Source: Citrus sinensis (lineage: Eukaryota > Streptophyta > Magnoliopsida > Sapindales > Rutaceae). From it: a DNA stretch of 64,000 nucleotides. Location of the stretch: the NCBI RefSeq assembly GCF_022201045.2, contig NC_068559.1, forward strand, positions 27,907,501 through 27,971,500. Reading direction: 5' to 3'. The position numbers and the translations under genes are program-made. Below, piece by piece: positions 23,772 to 37,370 of the stretch; position 1 is the first letter of the stretch, and every line of letters begins with the position of its first letter. Below the pieces are notes generated by a model. The model did no database searches, was not told where the DNA came from, and worked only from the letters and a program-made list of their open reading frames with translations.

Positions 23772-26700
23772 GTCTTCTTATAAGATAACTAGCTAGCTGA
23801 GCATTGGGATGTCGATTAGGGTGCGTTAAGTCAAGAGGTTTTTATTTCTATCCTCTAATGGGTGTGATTAGAGATAGCTAGTAGTTTAATGAATTGTGAT
23901 TTGATAATTAAAGAACACGATAACGATGATGATAAAGTGCTTTAGAAACGAAAAAGAAAATTAAAAAAAAAATGATAAATATCTAGGTTAATTGACAAAA
24001 GTGCGTATAAAACAAAATGCACGCCACCTCAAATTGCAACAATTAGTGTAATGTGAAATCTGGAACATGGCTATAACTTAGGATTAGGTTTAGGCTATGT
24101 GTTCAGCAATTTCCTCATCGGGGTTCTTCATTCTCTTTCCCTATATTTCTCTTTAATTAGTTGGTTCTTGGCAGCAAATACTTTTCAACCATTTTGAGTA
24201 CGAACAGAACAGTGACCTGACACATATGTCCTAAACGGGATACGTGGCTCAAGAATATTAGGCAAAGTACCAGGACGGCTGAGAGGTCCTGGCCTTATTC
24301 AGTACTGCAATGAAAATTTGCCGCACAATTATCTTGCTGTATACATGAAAACACAAGAGTTTTTGCTTTTTGTCTGCTGATATAAATTGAAAGTTGCCAA
24401 GTTTTCTTACTCGGATGGCAATAAATTAGCAGTGATTAAAGGAATGCGAACATATATACATGTTAATAAAGATGGCTAAGCTTACATTTTTCTTCACAAA
24501 ATGTGGGGCAAACATGTGCTTAGCATGGGCTGGAACTGTTGTAACTGTCACCATTACGATCAATTCTGAAACCTGTATACAAAATTCGAACCTAATTTTC
24601 CTGTTCAAGGAGTAAACTTGTCTAATTGCCTTGCATGATTGATAAATTGACAAACACCTCAACAAGTTTACTTGATCTTTCAGTAATCTTAACATGTTGC
24701 TTACAGAATCAAAACAGATGTCATTACCAAAACAAAAACAAAAGAATGTTGGTCTGGGGCCACACACATACAAGCAAAGAATCTGGATTAGTATTAAGGA
24801 TTGCCTTTAATCATCATTATCCCTCTGCTTCCACGTGCTCAAGAGTAGACTGTTACACGGCGACTCGCCACGCTTCTTCATCTCTTTGAAAAAAAAAAAA
24901 AAGAAAAGAAGAAGAAATTCCCTAAGTTAGCTTCTTTAATTCCATCAATCTTTTTGATTCAAAAAAATTCATAAGCATGCATTAATTTGTGTTCATTGCA
25001 ACAACTGTCCTTGCTTACTGTAATTTGTTTATGTGATTTTCTGTTAATTTCTCTGTGAAATGGCAAGAGCAAAGCCATTGAATGCGTATAGTAAAATATT
25101 TAACTGGTGTTTTATGGGCAGCAATTACATCAATGAGTGGGAGGGAATGACACGAATTAATTGGAATGAGTGGATTGAAAGAAAAGATTTGACAAAAGGA
25201 AGCAGCTTGAGATCAAAAGTAGTCGTCACTGCAGGTAGCAATGCATTAGGAGAATGCACTGTTTTAATGACGAGATATCAGCGTACTTAAATTTGAAAAC
25301 AAGCTTTACTTTTAAACAAAATTAAATCATTTGCCACTAATGGAATTTTACGTAAGCACGACACTACTATATTAAGCCATTGAACGTGGTCGAGGGATAC
25401 AAAAGTCCAATAAGTTTTTTACCTGCGGTTGGATATCAAATCATGTCACTAAATCAAATCTTAGGACAATAAGATTCATTGCAACTTATGGGAAGAGAGA
25501 GGTTAATGTTTGATGGGCAACAACTAAATATAATGGAGTCGGAGACTAATCCCTAACCAACAGTGCTAGATGTGATATTTCTATCCTTGTATGTTGTTTT
25601 AACTGGGGACTATTCCTCATTCCCCCAAATCACTTTCAATTAGAATCCAAGACCAAAAAGTGTCTTCGAAAATATTATTGCATCTCATGTGGTTTCAAAT
25701 TTCAAATCCCCTTTCGAGTTTGATAAGACATTTTTAAAATTTACAATCTTTGGCACGAGCGATAGCTCTTACTCTAGGGGAGACTCGGGGGTCATGGCAA
25801 TTCCTTTTGAGGGCAAAATGACAGGGGCTAAATGCTGTAGGCCGCAGAAGTTGGTATTAGGAGTCAACAAAATTTTTATTAGATTAGAACGAAGATTCTG
25901 GCATTTGTGTCATTGTCAAGGAAGCATGCGCAATTGACATTAAAAGTAAAATAAAAAATTACAGAGAGAAATGATGAAATTAGATTAGCCAATTGGAGCG
26001 TAGCGTCTTATTGTTCAGCTCAGTTATTATTATCACCGGCCATGTTGCTTGTACAGGGTGTTTTGCTGTTTCTTTACAATTATTTTCATATTATCTCTTT
26101 GTATTTTATTGTCTAATCGGGCACAAGATGCTTGTGATTTACATATTTATCTCTTTGTATTGTATTTATCATTATGAGAGTTGTCTTTGCAATTTTTTGG
26201 CAAAGGATATGCAACAACATTTGAGGCGATATTATTCTAGTAAATAAAGGAGAAATGGTATTATTTAACAATAAAAAATCTGCGAAACTCTATTTTTTTA
26301 AAAATATATCAATAACTAGTTAAGAGTTTTTGGAGTTTTGAGAATCTATTCCATTGAGAAGAAAATAAAGGGAGCTCAAGTTGGCGGGCTAAATATTCAT
26401 TCTGACCTACTAACAACTAATTTTATTATATAAAATAGTTTGGATATCTGATCAATCCATAATGAGTCAAGTTTACGTTATAATTTAGATGAAATTTATT
26501 TTTCGTTAAAAAAAAAAGTTTCGATGAAGGTTCAAAGTTGAAGATAGCTAATCGAATGAAAATATGGATCCAACCATTCAATTAAATCCCTTGTGAGCAC
26601 TGAGCACATAACTCTATAGATTTTTTTTTAAAAAAAAATATTGATATATTACAATAAAAATTTTATTAATATTTATAATCAAATAACAATTGAAACTCTA

Positions 26701-29700
26701 CTTCGCCGTTCTAGCATAACATAACCCTATAGATTAAGTTAACAGAATGGTATGAAAATGGCACAAATATCTTTACCACAATGGTCAAAAGAACAGTAGG
26801 TCGTGTAATAATTGAGGCTATGATGGGGAAGACATGCAGGTCCTCAAAAGGTTACAGCTAAGGTGTTGGGCGAGGGTTGAAAAATCAACCCAAGTACAAC
26901 AACGCTCGACAATTTAAGAAAATGGGGCACTTGTGCTGCGCCTTAAATTTTCTACACCTAACACAACGCCGATATGTCATTAGTCCCTAAATATTTCAGA
27001 ACCAGATTCCGTGATCCAGGTCCACTGCCCCTTTAATTGATTGGGTCCCACTAATTCGAAGGTCACACGACCCCACCCTTTTAATTACTTTCGATTTTCA
27101 AAAAAAAAAATTTTAGGACCGGCGAAGATGATAATATGAAAATCACAAGCATGTTGTGCATTTTGAAAATTGAAATTGTGACGGGATCAGCATCCACCTA
27201 AGAGCATTTATTTTTCCCCTCTGCAATATTACATAAGAAGATAAGATTAACGTGTGTGATAAAATATCTTCTGACCTTCTCAAATAAAGTATGGATAAGA
27301 AAAATCCTCCACCATCAACCATTTATTATTATTATTATTATTATTATTGCAACCTCCTCTCTCTTTATTTATTAACTTATATTTTTTTCTCCCCCGATTC
27401 CTTTCCTATTTAACTATTTTTTTTGCACAATGTTAAAAGTTATTAAAAAATTAAAAAATAAAAAGACAAAATTACCCGATCAGGCCCAATTAACCAAACC
27501 AGCCCATTGAACCACGTGGCTTTTTGTCATATGCAAGCCTTGGAAATTTACTGTAAACCTAAGCCCGAGTTCTACAGAAAAAAAAAAAATCCAAAAAAAA
27601 GGAAGGGAAAATTCAACGGCGTCGTTTAGGAAATGAGTGTAAAAAATTTTCTAAATTTTATTGTAAACGATTTTTGGATTCTCATTCGTTCACACACGCA
27701 GAAGGTAGAAGCTTGCCGTTAATCTATTACTTGACCTTAATCGAACGGTCATTATCTCTCTGCAGATGGATCGCGGCCGTCGATGCCCAAAGTTTGATCT
27801 TTACCGTTGTTTCCCGGACAGTCAGGTATTCAAAAAAAAAAAAAAAAAAAAATACAAAGCTCTCTGCTTTCACATAATTTGGCGCCATAAGCTTTTCATT
27901 TCATAAATGGTTCATTCGAGAGGAATTGAGGAGGAAAGCAGCCTCTTTTATCAATTGACTGTTTATTTATTTATTTTTCCTTGTCCTTGCTGGCTGCTGA
28001 TTTTTTTTTAACATATGCTTATAGATAATCGAATTTATTTCTACATGTTAATGATCAATATTAGCGCAATTTACTGATTGTCTAATTCGGGGTTTCTAAG
28101 TCGTAGCTTACTTTCTAATTTGATTGGATGGATGGCTAGATAAGGTGTTGGATTACTTACTAGTGAAGTAAAACAATACAATAAAAATTTTAACGGTTAG
28201 GTCAGATTGTTCATTTGTTCCAACTTCAATGAATTGGAGAAGCCTGATGGACAGAGATGGGACTCTGGTGATCTTGGAGATTATTAAAATGAAATAGTGG
28301 TCTTGTTTCGCAGTGATTGGTATATGTCACCTTGGCACATAGCATGATTAGAGGGAGACTTTTTTGTTGGATCATGGTTTCCATTCTTTTACAATAATCA
28401 CTCGCATCCATTCCTCAATCCCAAGATCTTTCTTTCTGTGAATATGCATGGGGTGAAAACTTAATATTTAATTTGCTAAAGATGTTATCTTTATTTTACT
28501 TCTAACAGTCATCCGCAGTCATTTTATCATCTGCTTGTTGGCACTTTATTGAAGCAATGAATCCACATTCATCAGCGATTTTGTTCTGTTTTGCCTTAGA
28601 TGGAAAAGGGTGTTTTCTTTTCCTAGGCTTTTTGTCGCAATGGCGCATTAAGATCAACTAAGTTATGCATATTAGAATCAACTTCTTTCTGAGGAGATCT
28701 TGGGCTAGTTAGAGTTTGGTATCTTTGTACTATAACCTTGACTCGGGATTCAAACTATGACGACTATGTTGACAAATTCCTAAAAGTGGGAAAGATAATG
28801 ATGATTCTTCTAGAATTCACGCAATCGTCCATGCTAAGCAGCTATTTCAGTTGGGATGATTCAATATGGTCACCTCACATTGAATATTTTCCACGTAATC
28901 GTCTTCAAAATTTGTGTTGGCATGTAAAATCAGGTCATGACTCGTGAAAAACAGCATATGATGGATTTTTTTGTCTCCCTTAACTATGAGTTCATTCCAT
29001 CTTAAATCATAATTTTGATCTCTGTGGCACAGATACAAGCTAATTTTGTTGAAAGATAAAAGCTGCTCTGTCCCTATCCAATTTATATCTCAGAAGTAGT
29101 TATAAAATAGCAGAGTTTTCCTTTCAGAAGTGGAGTAAGGAAAAGGAGTCATTTATCTTGCAGTCTTTGTGTGTGCTCATATTGAGTAAATAAGTAAGGG
29201 TGAACTTTAGAGGTTGTGTATGTGTCTGTTGTTGTGGTTTTGTTAGTTCAGGGGAGAGCTTAAGATCTTTGTTTGAAATTTGAAACAACATAAGTATAAT
29301 AAAAGAGGCTTGTTACATTGAAGTAACATTTGTAAGAGTGGTAGCAATACAAAAGAATTTTACTATCATCTGTTAGAAGCTTTAGTACTAATGCAGAGAT
29401 ATGTAATTAAAAAAAATAAAAATGAAGAAAATTTAAAATATATGTTGAAAAAAATAAAAAAAGAGAAAAAAATGTAGATGTTTCTTAGTAAAGCCCCGCG
29501 CCATCATCTACACTGCTCTCTATGTCTTTTGATTATGACCTTATCTCGGATATTAGAAATGGCGCTGGTTTACTGAATGGATTCAAAGACCATCTCTAAT
29601 AGCTTCACTATACAAATTTCTTTATAACAAAAACTCTAAAACAAGATAGGTAAAACCAATCAAGCCAACCTCATAAAAGTTCTTTGATAAAACAGATACA

Positions 29701-29798
29701 ACTCACCAACTTCTAGTTTCCTCTGAGTTGCTAGAAACTGTTTCTTTAAATGCTAAATTGCTGCTTATCTCTTTGGTTGAGCAACCAACTTGAACGTA
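23772..29798. other. Six-kilobase gene-poor stretch
   Basis: Begins with the ZF-HD promoter. I find no recognisable protein domain, tRNA, rRNA or complete transposon. Small open frames at 24426-24773 (-), 25060-25290 (+) and 25689-25937 (+) have no family signature. An ATT trinucleotide repeat is at 27321-27348. Around 27680-27825 the sequence is less AT-rich and has CTCTCTGCAG followed by an ATG frame (MDRGRRCPKF) and then a GTATTC; it could be a leader exon of an unidentified or non-coding transcript, but nothing downstream completes it. Confidence 0.5.
27321..27348. repeat. ATT trinucleotide microsatellite
   Basis: About nine ATT/TTA units in otherwise unremarkable intergenic DNA. Confidence 0.9.
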
Positions 29799-30086
29799 TC
29801 ATGATCTGTTGTGGATAGGATCTGACCCTCTTCGCACTCTTCTTTTGCTTGATTGATTTGGGTCAAACTTGTTGTGTATTTTTGTTGATTTCTTCTCTGC
29901 ATTCATTCCCACCATGGTGGTTTCCTTGAGGATACGTTGATTTTGTGGCACCATGCCTTGATTATGTTGGTTCTGTCTGAGGACGAGGTCTATACTTCGC
30001 AAGCCAGAAACTTTATCGGGTTGAACTGATAATAACAACCCCATACAGATAAGAAGGATGAGCACTCTTCGAGCAAAAAACACCAT
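29799..30086 (-). CDS. CLE45: CLE45-type secreted peptide precursor
   Basis: Intronless 95-residue precursor of a CLAVATA3/ESR-related signalling peptide, secreted to the apoplast. An N-terminal signal peptide (VLILLICMGLLLSV, residues about 8-21) is followed by a variable region and, at residues 82-93, the 12-residue CLE motif RRVRRGSDPIHN, then only two more residues. That dodecapeptide is, to my knowledge, identical to mature Arabidopsis CLE45, which acts through the BAM3 receptor kinase to restrain root protophloem differentiation. The motif starts RRVR instead of the commoner RxVPxG, so Arg replaces the usual hydroxyproline at position 4, a feature of the CLE25/26/45 group. Position next to the ZF-HD gene agrees with Arabidopsis gene order. 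It looks intact. Confidence 0.95.
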   Translation of the reverse strand: MVFFARRVLILLICMGLLLSVQPDKVSGLRSIDLVLRQNQHNQGMVPQNQRILKETTMVGMNAEKKSTKIHNKFDPNQSSKRRVRRGSDPIHNRS

Positions 30087-33000
30087 TATTGTCTCTAAAC
30101 GTGGACAAACAAGAAGAATAGAAGTATCTTCTTTTTGTTTAGAGTAATATGAGAATAAGCAAGTTGATGGAGATTGTATTCTTTCTATCCTTATGTTATA
30201 TTCCTGTAGATGTAACCCGTAAGGCCGTTATTTATCTCTTATTGGATTGTAGGGGCTTTAAAGCATAAAGCAGGGAGGGCCCCAGGTCACTCAGAGATAT
30301 TTAGATTCACCCAAATCATAAGACTGCAATCTATGCAAATTAAGGCTGTTGTGGAAGAATCTGACCAGAATAAATAAAGGGGTTGGAACAATACCATTGA
30401 GAAGCCAAGTATCTTTTTTCATTTGTTTCCCTACATCTCTATCATTTGCCCGGCTTTTGTCTACCAAAACATGGCCATCTCAGTCTCTTGAATTCATAAC
30501 CATTTTGCCACGTCACCTGACCATGCTTACCTGGTTAAGCATTAGGGACTGTCACATTCTTTGTTAGTTAATTGTCATACTCAGCTTGATTAAAGCTTGT
30601 TTTAAGATTATTTTATTTTCCCTAAGGTCTATACATCTTGAGCTTCGTTCACTGCAGGATTGATGTATTCAGATGCAAATTTTGCCCACATGGTAATATG
30701 AAATGAAAGTTTCTCTTCTGGGTATTCTAGTAAATTTTCGTTTCTTTGTTATTAAGAAAAGGAAGTTTTTGTTTCTTTTGAATGGTAGTGATGAGGCAGT
30801 CAAAAGCCATGGACTAGGACCACTTGATAACAACTAGATTGCTACAGTGGCAAGCAAGTCATATAAAGAATCAATTTGGGAAGGAAAAGACTAAGTAATA
30901 GATCAGCAGCCCCCAAAAGAAACAAACACTTGCTTTATGCCATTCTAAGATCTCTCCACTTTAGAATTCTAAGCTCTCTTCCCTATGCAACTAAACTAAC
31001 AGCTCTTGGTTTCTTGTGCTAAATGTGTTTCTTTATGCTTTACTCTGCTCTTCTTTGGATTGCCAAACTCTTAATCCCTGTTCAATGATTCAGAGATGGC
31101 CCACTTTCTCTTCTCGTTTGTAATTTTTATTTTTCTCATTTATTGAAGTTCATCTTTTCCTTTATTTCCCTCTCTTTATTTTACTGTTGTTAATATATAA
31201 TATGGTAACATCACATGCAACTAGGAACATTCTAAAGCATATATTCTCACTTTTTTCCCCCCCCCCAAATACTAGATGATGGCATTTGATGGTGCCTTTG
31301 GGTGAAGGTACATGATGACTGGTCACACCCCAAGTAGTAGAACCTTTAGATTGAACATTTAAAATATGCAATTCTCTGCTTTTTATCCTCCATTTGAAGT
31401 ATTAGTGTTACTTGTGTTGCTGCTTTCTATTTGTTAAATTCCAGCTTTGGTTTCATGCCTTGATTTTCTTTTATACATATTATATTTTCTTCTTAAATAC
31501 AAGTTGGATGTGCGCATGTATTCATGTTATGCAGATGCATACGCATTTACGTAGGTACTTTTTTGTGGGCATGACTCCAAAGAACTAAACCTCATACATA
31601 GAAATTTAGATAGTTCAATTTTTTGATGTTGTCGAATTTATTGCCGCTACATAATTAAATCTGTATTCATCCTTAACACCGGATCATATATATTCTAAAG
31701 AATCATAATGAAGTATCTTTCCATCATATCTCAATTATTTCATTCTTGCTTCCAGTCCTCCATTGCCGTACCAGCTTACTGCTCGAAGCCTCTAAAATGT
31801 TGAGACAGGTGAATATAACGTGGGACCTGGTAGGGGATGGTTGCTTAGATTGGTACGGTTCGTACTATTTTAAGGTTAAATTAACTGTACTTGATTAGAT
31901 ACGCCTGCTCCTCTGTCAAAGTTACCATTAGAATCTTAATTGGGCCATACCATACCCAGTACCCACCCTCGTTCTTTATCATTATGAGCACAGAAGCAAG
32001 ACAATAACAAAAACAGAAAATGTAGCAAATTGTATTTTATGGCTTTGTCGATTCTCGAGGTTGGTCTTAAAGTTGTGACTTTTTGGTACTTTCATTTAAA
32101 TCTGCGGCCTCAGAAGTTTTAAGAGTCACAAAGCAAGTTAAAGAAGATAAAGCAATCTGAGTTTGTAATTTTCACAGTTCGTAATTTCGTATACCTGTTT
32201 TTGAAACTATTCTCTGTTTTATTTATTTATTTATTTAAATTGTAGATTTCATTTCCATAAAACCCATATTTTGGTTGGCTTAAAAGTAAATTGTGAAAAT
32301 AACATCATCTGTCGAGATTGCATACTGCATTTTAGGGTATGGGAAAAACCTCTGCATCTAGGCGGCTTGGAAAGTTTTATTCTTCGGCACAAGCTGCTTT
32401 TTTTTTTTAATTTTTTTTGGGCCATAATAAAAAAGAATTTAGGATGACTAATTGACGTTTGTTTTTATACTTTCTTGGTCAAAATAATAACATTTGATTT
32501 GCAGAGGGTCCCTCTTAAAATTGTTAATGCTCCAAAGGGAAGACAAAAGTGAGAGCTGCAATCAGAATGTTACCAAACTTACGTTAAAGGAAGATGCTTA
32601 CCTTGTTCTACTTTAAGATTGTTCTTGTCTTGTAGATCACAACGTAACTATGTGAGAATGAGAATATATGCTTTGCCATTTAATATGCAAATGATCTTCA
32701 CGCTGCAAAGCATCCTCCAACAAATTATTATTATTTTTTAAAAAATTCTGAGGAAGAAATGACTGCTAAATCTTGTCTAGTTGAAAAATTATGGAAACGG
32801 CTCTTCTTCACACATTCAAGGATCAGAACAAATGTTTCTATAAGCAGATGACTAAAGTTGGTCGGGTGGTATCAATTTTCAATTCACTAAAATCGATCTA
32901 AAATCAAAGAGAAATGGGATTATGACGAGACTTCTATTTTGTCAAACAAATTACGAATTCAAAGCTACATTTACTAAAGAACCCAGCATTACAATTCAAT

Positions 33001-33428
33001 GTAATTCGACAGGAGGCAAACAACCTGAAAGCTTTCAGATTACTGAAGCTAAAACATGAACCTGATATCAACATGAAAAAATCGTCAATCACATCACTTA
33101 TTTACATGTACGGCCGACTACAAATATAGAATTTAACAAGGCAACTGAGTTTAGATTTTAACCCTCTTTACTGAACGACTGATATTAAGCATAGAGAACT
33201 TCATTTTCACATGGATAAAACAAATGAAACAAAATGTCTCAAAAGCTGAAGTGCATCATTTGGTTTCTTTGATAGGTCACTAATATAAATTTTAATACAA
33301 ATGTAACCTTGCTCAACTCCTGTTATTTGGTAGCAGATTTCTTTTAAATAATCCTTTTGTTAGCTCGGTCACTTACCCCGTATCTGTTTAAGACAGAATC
33401 AATGAAACAATGTGAATATGCAGGCTTC
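30087..33428. other. Intergenic DNA upstream of CLE45
   Basis: The left part is the CLE45 promoter. The rest (to the RING gene 3' end) shows no domain-bearing frame. Around 30900-31150 the composition is pyrimidine-rich with a tiny ATG frame, which could be an untranslated leader, but no gene can be built from it. Confidence 0.5.
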
Positions 33429-36170
33429 TCAAACAGGTTCCTGAGGCTGAGTTGCGGTAAGGTTAGATCCCGATGCTATGGTAAACTGCAGACCCCTTCG
33501 TTGTCCAGATTGTAGCACAAATGCAACTTGTGTTGCGGCCAATGCAGCAGCCTCCTGTTACACCAAATTATGGTACTAACTTCAGCAAACATCCCCTAAT
33601 GGATCACAAAACAAACTCTATAATGTAATGTTTGCATTTTCTCCCCCAACTTGTTACTTGTTAGTGGTAGCTTAAAGTTCTTTGATGTACACCCAAAAGA
33701 AATGTTAGAATGTAATGTTCTTAAAAGATGTTTATTTATCAGAAAAAGAAAATGAATTTCACCAGAAAAGCCAATGTTGAGAAGAAACCAGTGAAGAGGC
33801 AAGAACAATAAGAAAATAACCTGTCTTTGTCTTCGACGCTGCAAAATATTAATGGCCCAAGCCATGATGTAGCAGGGAAGAAGAAATCCGGCAGCTCGAA
33901 GCAAGAAAAGCTGCAGAGAATCAACAAGATGATGAGCTTGGTTTAACCGTAAGATTAAATACTACAGAATAGCATAGTGATGCTATAGGGTGAAATGAAA
34001 GCCAAATTCTTCTTACAGAGAAAAAAGTAGACACGTCATCTTCTCCATCAGCATCTGGGATGGCCAATGCATGCCGCAAGAGCAAAAGAGCCATTAACTG
34101 TCAAGCAAATTGATGAAGCTTATAATCAGATTTCATTTTCTGTCGTCTGAATGATGGGAATTTATTTATCTTTTTGTTAGAAGGGAAAATTACAATTGAA
34201 TTAACCATACACCTAGTAGCCAAAGGTTCATCCCATCATTGCAATCATGCAACTTTTCTTCTATTTACAAAAGAGAAAATTCCATGAAAAACTATCTTCA
34301 TACAGGGCTTATATTCTCAGCACTTGAGATACCTGAAAACTATGCATTTTTAAGAAACCAAAACACTACACATTTTACTATGTATATGGAATGTGGTTTT
34401 GCACTTGTGGACATAGAGGTGTAGAAGGTTAATGAGTCAAGACATTACAATCAGAGCAGCTGAACGGCAAAATGCAGATCCACTGGCATTTGAAGCATCA
34501 TACTCATCATACTCAGCTTCCAGAAATTGACGTTCTGCCTCAGCAATGGCCAAGAGACGAGGATCACGCAAGTCCAAAGGAGTACCAGAGATTGTCCAGC
34601 CTCCACTGAAAACACGAGCAAATTAACCAAAAGAAATTGTTACAACACTGTGATAATGCCAATTTCAAGTAGATTATCCAGATTATCAACTCTTATTAAT
34701 CTATATCAACTTTTCTCAGGTATATCAAATTTGATAATCAATAATGCATATATCAACACAATGTTCAACAAGTAACAACAACTACTGGCAATAGAAAAAA
34801 CACAATAAACAAAGAAAACTTTCCTTACCCAATTTCAATGGCAGTTTCTTCCAAACGAGGTGGAGGTGGTGCAGTATAATTTGGTTTGTATTGCTACACA
34901 TGCATAAAAAATGCCAAATTTCATGATCAAGTTTCTTTATAAATAATTTCAAAACTCCAACAGAGAATAAACTACAGCAATATGAGTATATATTGACATC
35001 TGGTTTAATTTAAACCATAATCAGAAAAAAAAGATGGGTAAAATCCACTTCTTAAGATTTCATGAGGAGAAGTACATAAGAGCAATGGGAAGGGTACTTA
35101 ATTGATTAGCTAGACTAGTACAACTAGAGTCCATTCAGAGAAGTACTAGGACATAGAAGAGATGTTAAAGTCAACTCAATGCTGCATTGCATCGCATCCT
35201 TATATTATGGCATGTATCAAACCAAGTATTCAAATGGTATTTAGCTGCCAGTGCAATGTAAATTAGAAAGAAGATAAGAAGAAGATGATAAATATTCCCA
35301 TAGTCAAAGTAATATAAAACAACGTCGAAAGTGCATATGAGACATAGGAATATAGGATACAAAGTTGGAACAATGAAAACTGAAACCCATGAGCATACCT
35401 GATGACAAATCTCACAAGTAATGTCTCCTTTCTCATTGCACCAATGCTGAACACACTTTCGATGAGCATACTGGGTAAAATGTACAACCAGTAAATATAT
35501 ATAGGAAGCATATAAAAGAATAAGAGTCTGAATGTTAAAAAAGAACGAGAAACGGAAAGGAAAATTACTTGGGAATCATGGAACCTAAATGTTAGCTTCA
35601 ATAAAAGTCCAGTGTGTATGCAGAACAGCAGGAAGCCGAGAAACAGGATTGTTTATGATGCAAACATTATCAATAATAACAAATCAAACAATTGACAATG
35701 AATTTCACTAGAACAAATAATAAATCACAGGCCTAATAGCACCAATCTATCGATTGCGCAGTTCGACTAATTCCATTCCATCCAAAAGACAAAAGAAAAC
35801 AAGCCAGCGGTTCGGAAGAAAGCATAGAACATCATCGACAAAGAAATAGAAAGATCGAATGTAAAGCAAGAACTCAAACACAGATATGATATACCAATGA
35901 CAATACCTTGAGACTGCCACTACAAGCACAAGGAGTCTCCAAATTATTGATAGAATCCTCCTCTTGGCAAATGCGACATTCACCCACTTGAAGCAACGGT
36001 TCATCCTCGCCAACTTTCTCATCGTCCACGTCATTTCCCGCCGAACACGACGGTCCCGCTTCATCCTCCAACACACCACCACTCGTCTCACGCGCCGCCC
36101 CATCACCCTCCTCTTGCACGCTCTCTGGCCTTATCAGCCGGTCAACGTACAATACCACGTGATCACTCAT
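33429..36170 (-). CDS. RING-CH (MARCH-type) membrane E3 ubiquitin ligase with DUF3675
   Basis: Probable membrane-anchored ubiquitin ligase. Seven minus-strand exons: 36170-35907, 35470-35399, 34893-34829, 34605-34449, 34097-34017, 33910-33821 and 33554-33429, total 284 residues, all in frame. The RING-CH (C4HC3) finger spans residues 65-110: C65-R-I-C68, C81-A-C83, H91, C94, C107-E-I-C110, with the conserved W98 pocket residue. A proline-rich YTAPPPP stretch and the DUF3675 region follow (GGWTISGTPLDLRDPRLLAI, AEAERQFLEAEYDEY). Two hydrophobic helices (LMALLLLRHAL near residue 187 and LLRAAGFLLPCYIMAWAINI near 216) should anchor it in an endomembrane. The closest Arabidopsis relatives I recall are At2g02960 and At1g14260. 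It is well preserved. Substrate unknown. Confidence 0.93.
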
Positions 36171-37370
36171 CCTCTCTCTCTCTCTCCCCCTCTTCTTATT
36201 AAAAAGCCTCTATACAAAAAATTAACAGAACTGAAACTTTAAAAAAAATTTAAAAAAAAACAAAAATAAAAGAAAAACCCAAACGCAAAACGTTAACAAG
36301 AAACAACAATCTGATCAACGTTGCCGGAATTAACGAAAGCGGGGAGGGGGAAGCGAGTAACCGAGAAACGACCGACCAGCGCCGCTTGCGGCAGCGGAGG
36401 ATCGGCGGTTCCGCAGAGAAGGAAAATGAGAGACGGGAAATGCTAAGGACTTAAATGATTGAAAATTAGAATCTTTTAAATGAATTCTTACATTGACAAT
36501 GGCAAAAATTACGGAGGTTCGTTCGTTTGAGCAGAAATTTTAGGAGCCAGCAAATTAAAATTTATCCAAATCCTTTTTACTTTTGTTCCGTTCGATTGAA
36601 ACGCGGTTTCGATCAAACAACGAGTGAATGACCTGGGGGTTGTCGCCTAACCTATATAATTGGTATATTCATTTATTTTTAAATTAATTAATTATGGGAA
36701 AACTTCTCCACCCTCGTCATTGCGCATGCGATCGCTGTCGAGCGTCAACTCTCTGGTCTCGATGGGCCTTCTTCCAAGACAATGGGTTTTAGGGTAATAA
36801 CGTTTATGTCCATAACTTTTAATAAATCATAACTAACGATAATGTATTTTATTTTTGTTATGAGGGATCCGTTCTGTTAAATATCATTAATGAAATCACA
36901 AGGATTTGTTAGCAGTGTACTTAGTATTTTTCAACTCGTATCTCAAGTTCTCTACTCTTAAGTCTATCATAGACAATAAACAAAGTGAGCGTATTATGCA
37001 TAATAATATATCTTTAAATTAACATTTGATGTTGGATTGACATTTAAAGAATTCGATTTGTAAATATTCATTGCATATAGACTTGAAAGTATTGTTAAAT
37101 TTACATATATTTGGTTGAATTTTCAAATTCAAGTATGTTTAGATGATTGGAAGTCCAAGCCAAGATCAAACTTTTAGTATAACTAAATCAACTTAGGCCT
37201 AAGCTAGTCTGTTAGAAGGTTTCCATCCTTCTTAAACAATCAGTATATGATTCAAATATCACACACTGCATCAACTATGAATATACAAAAAAAAATTCCA
37301 AAGATTCAAACTATATGGGTAATGAGGAAATTATATATGATAGTGTTGCTAATATAATATATTTATATAA

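Noticed and set aside
25060-25290. 76-residue + strand ATG frame
   Set aside because: Has an ATG but no recognisable motif, signal peptide or neighbour logic; consistent with chance.
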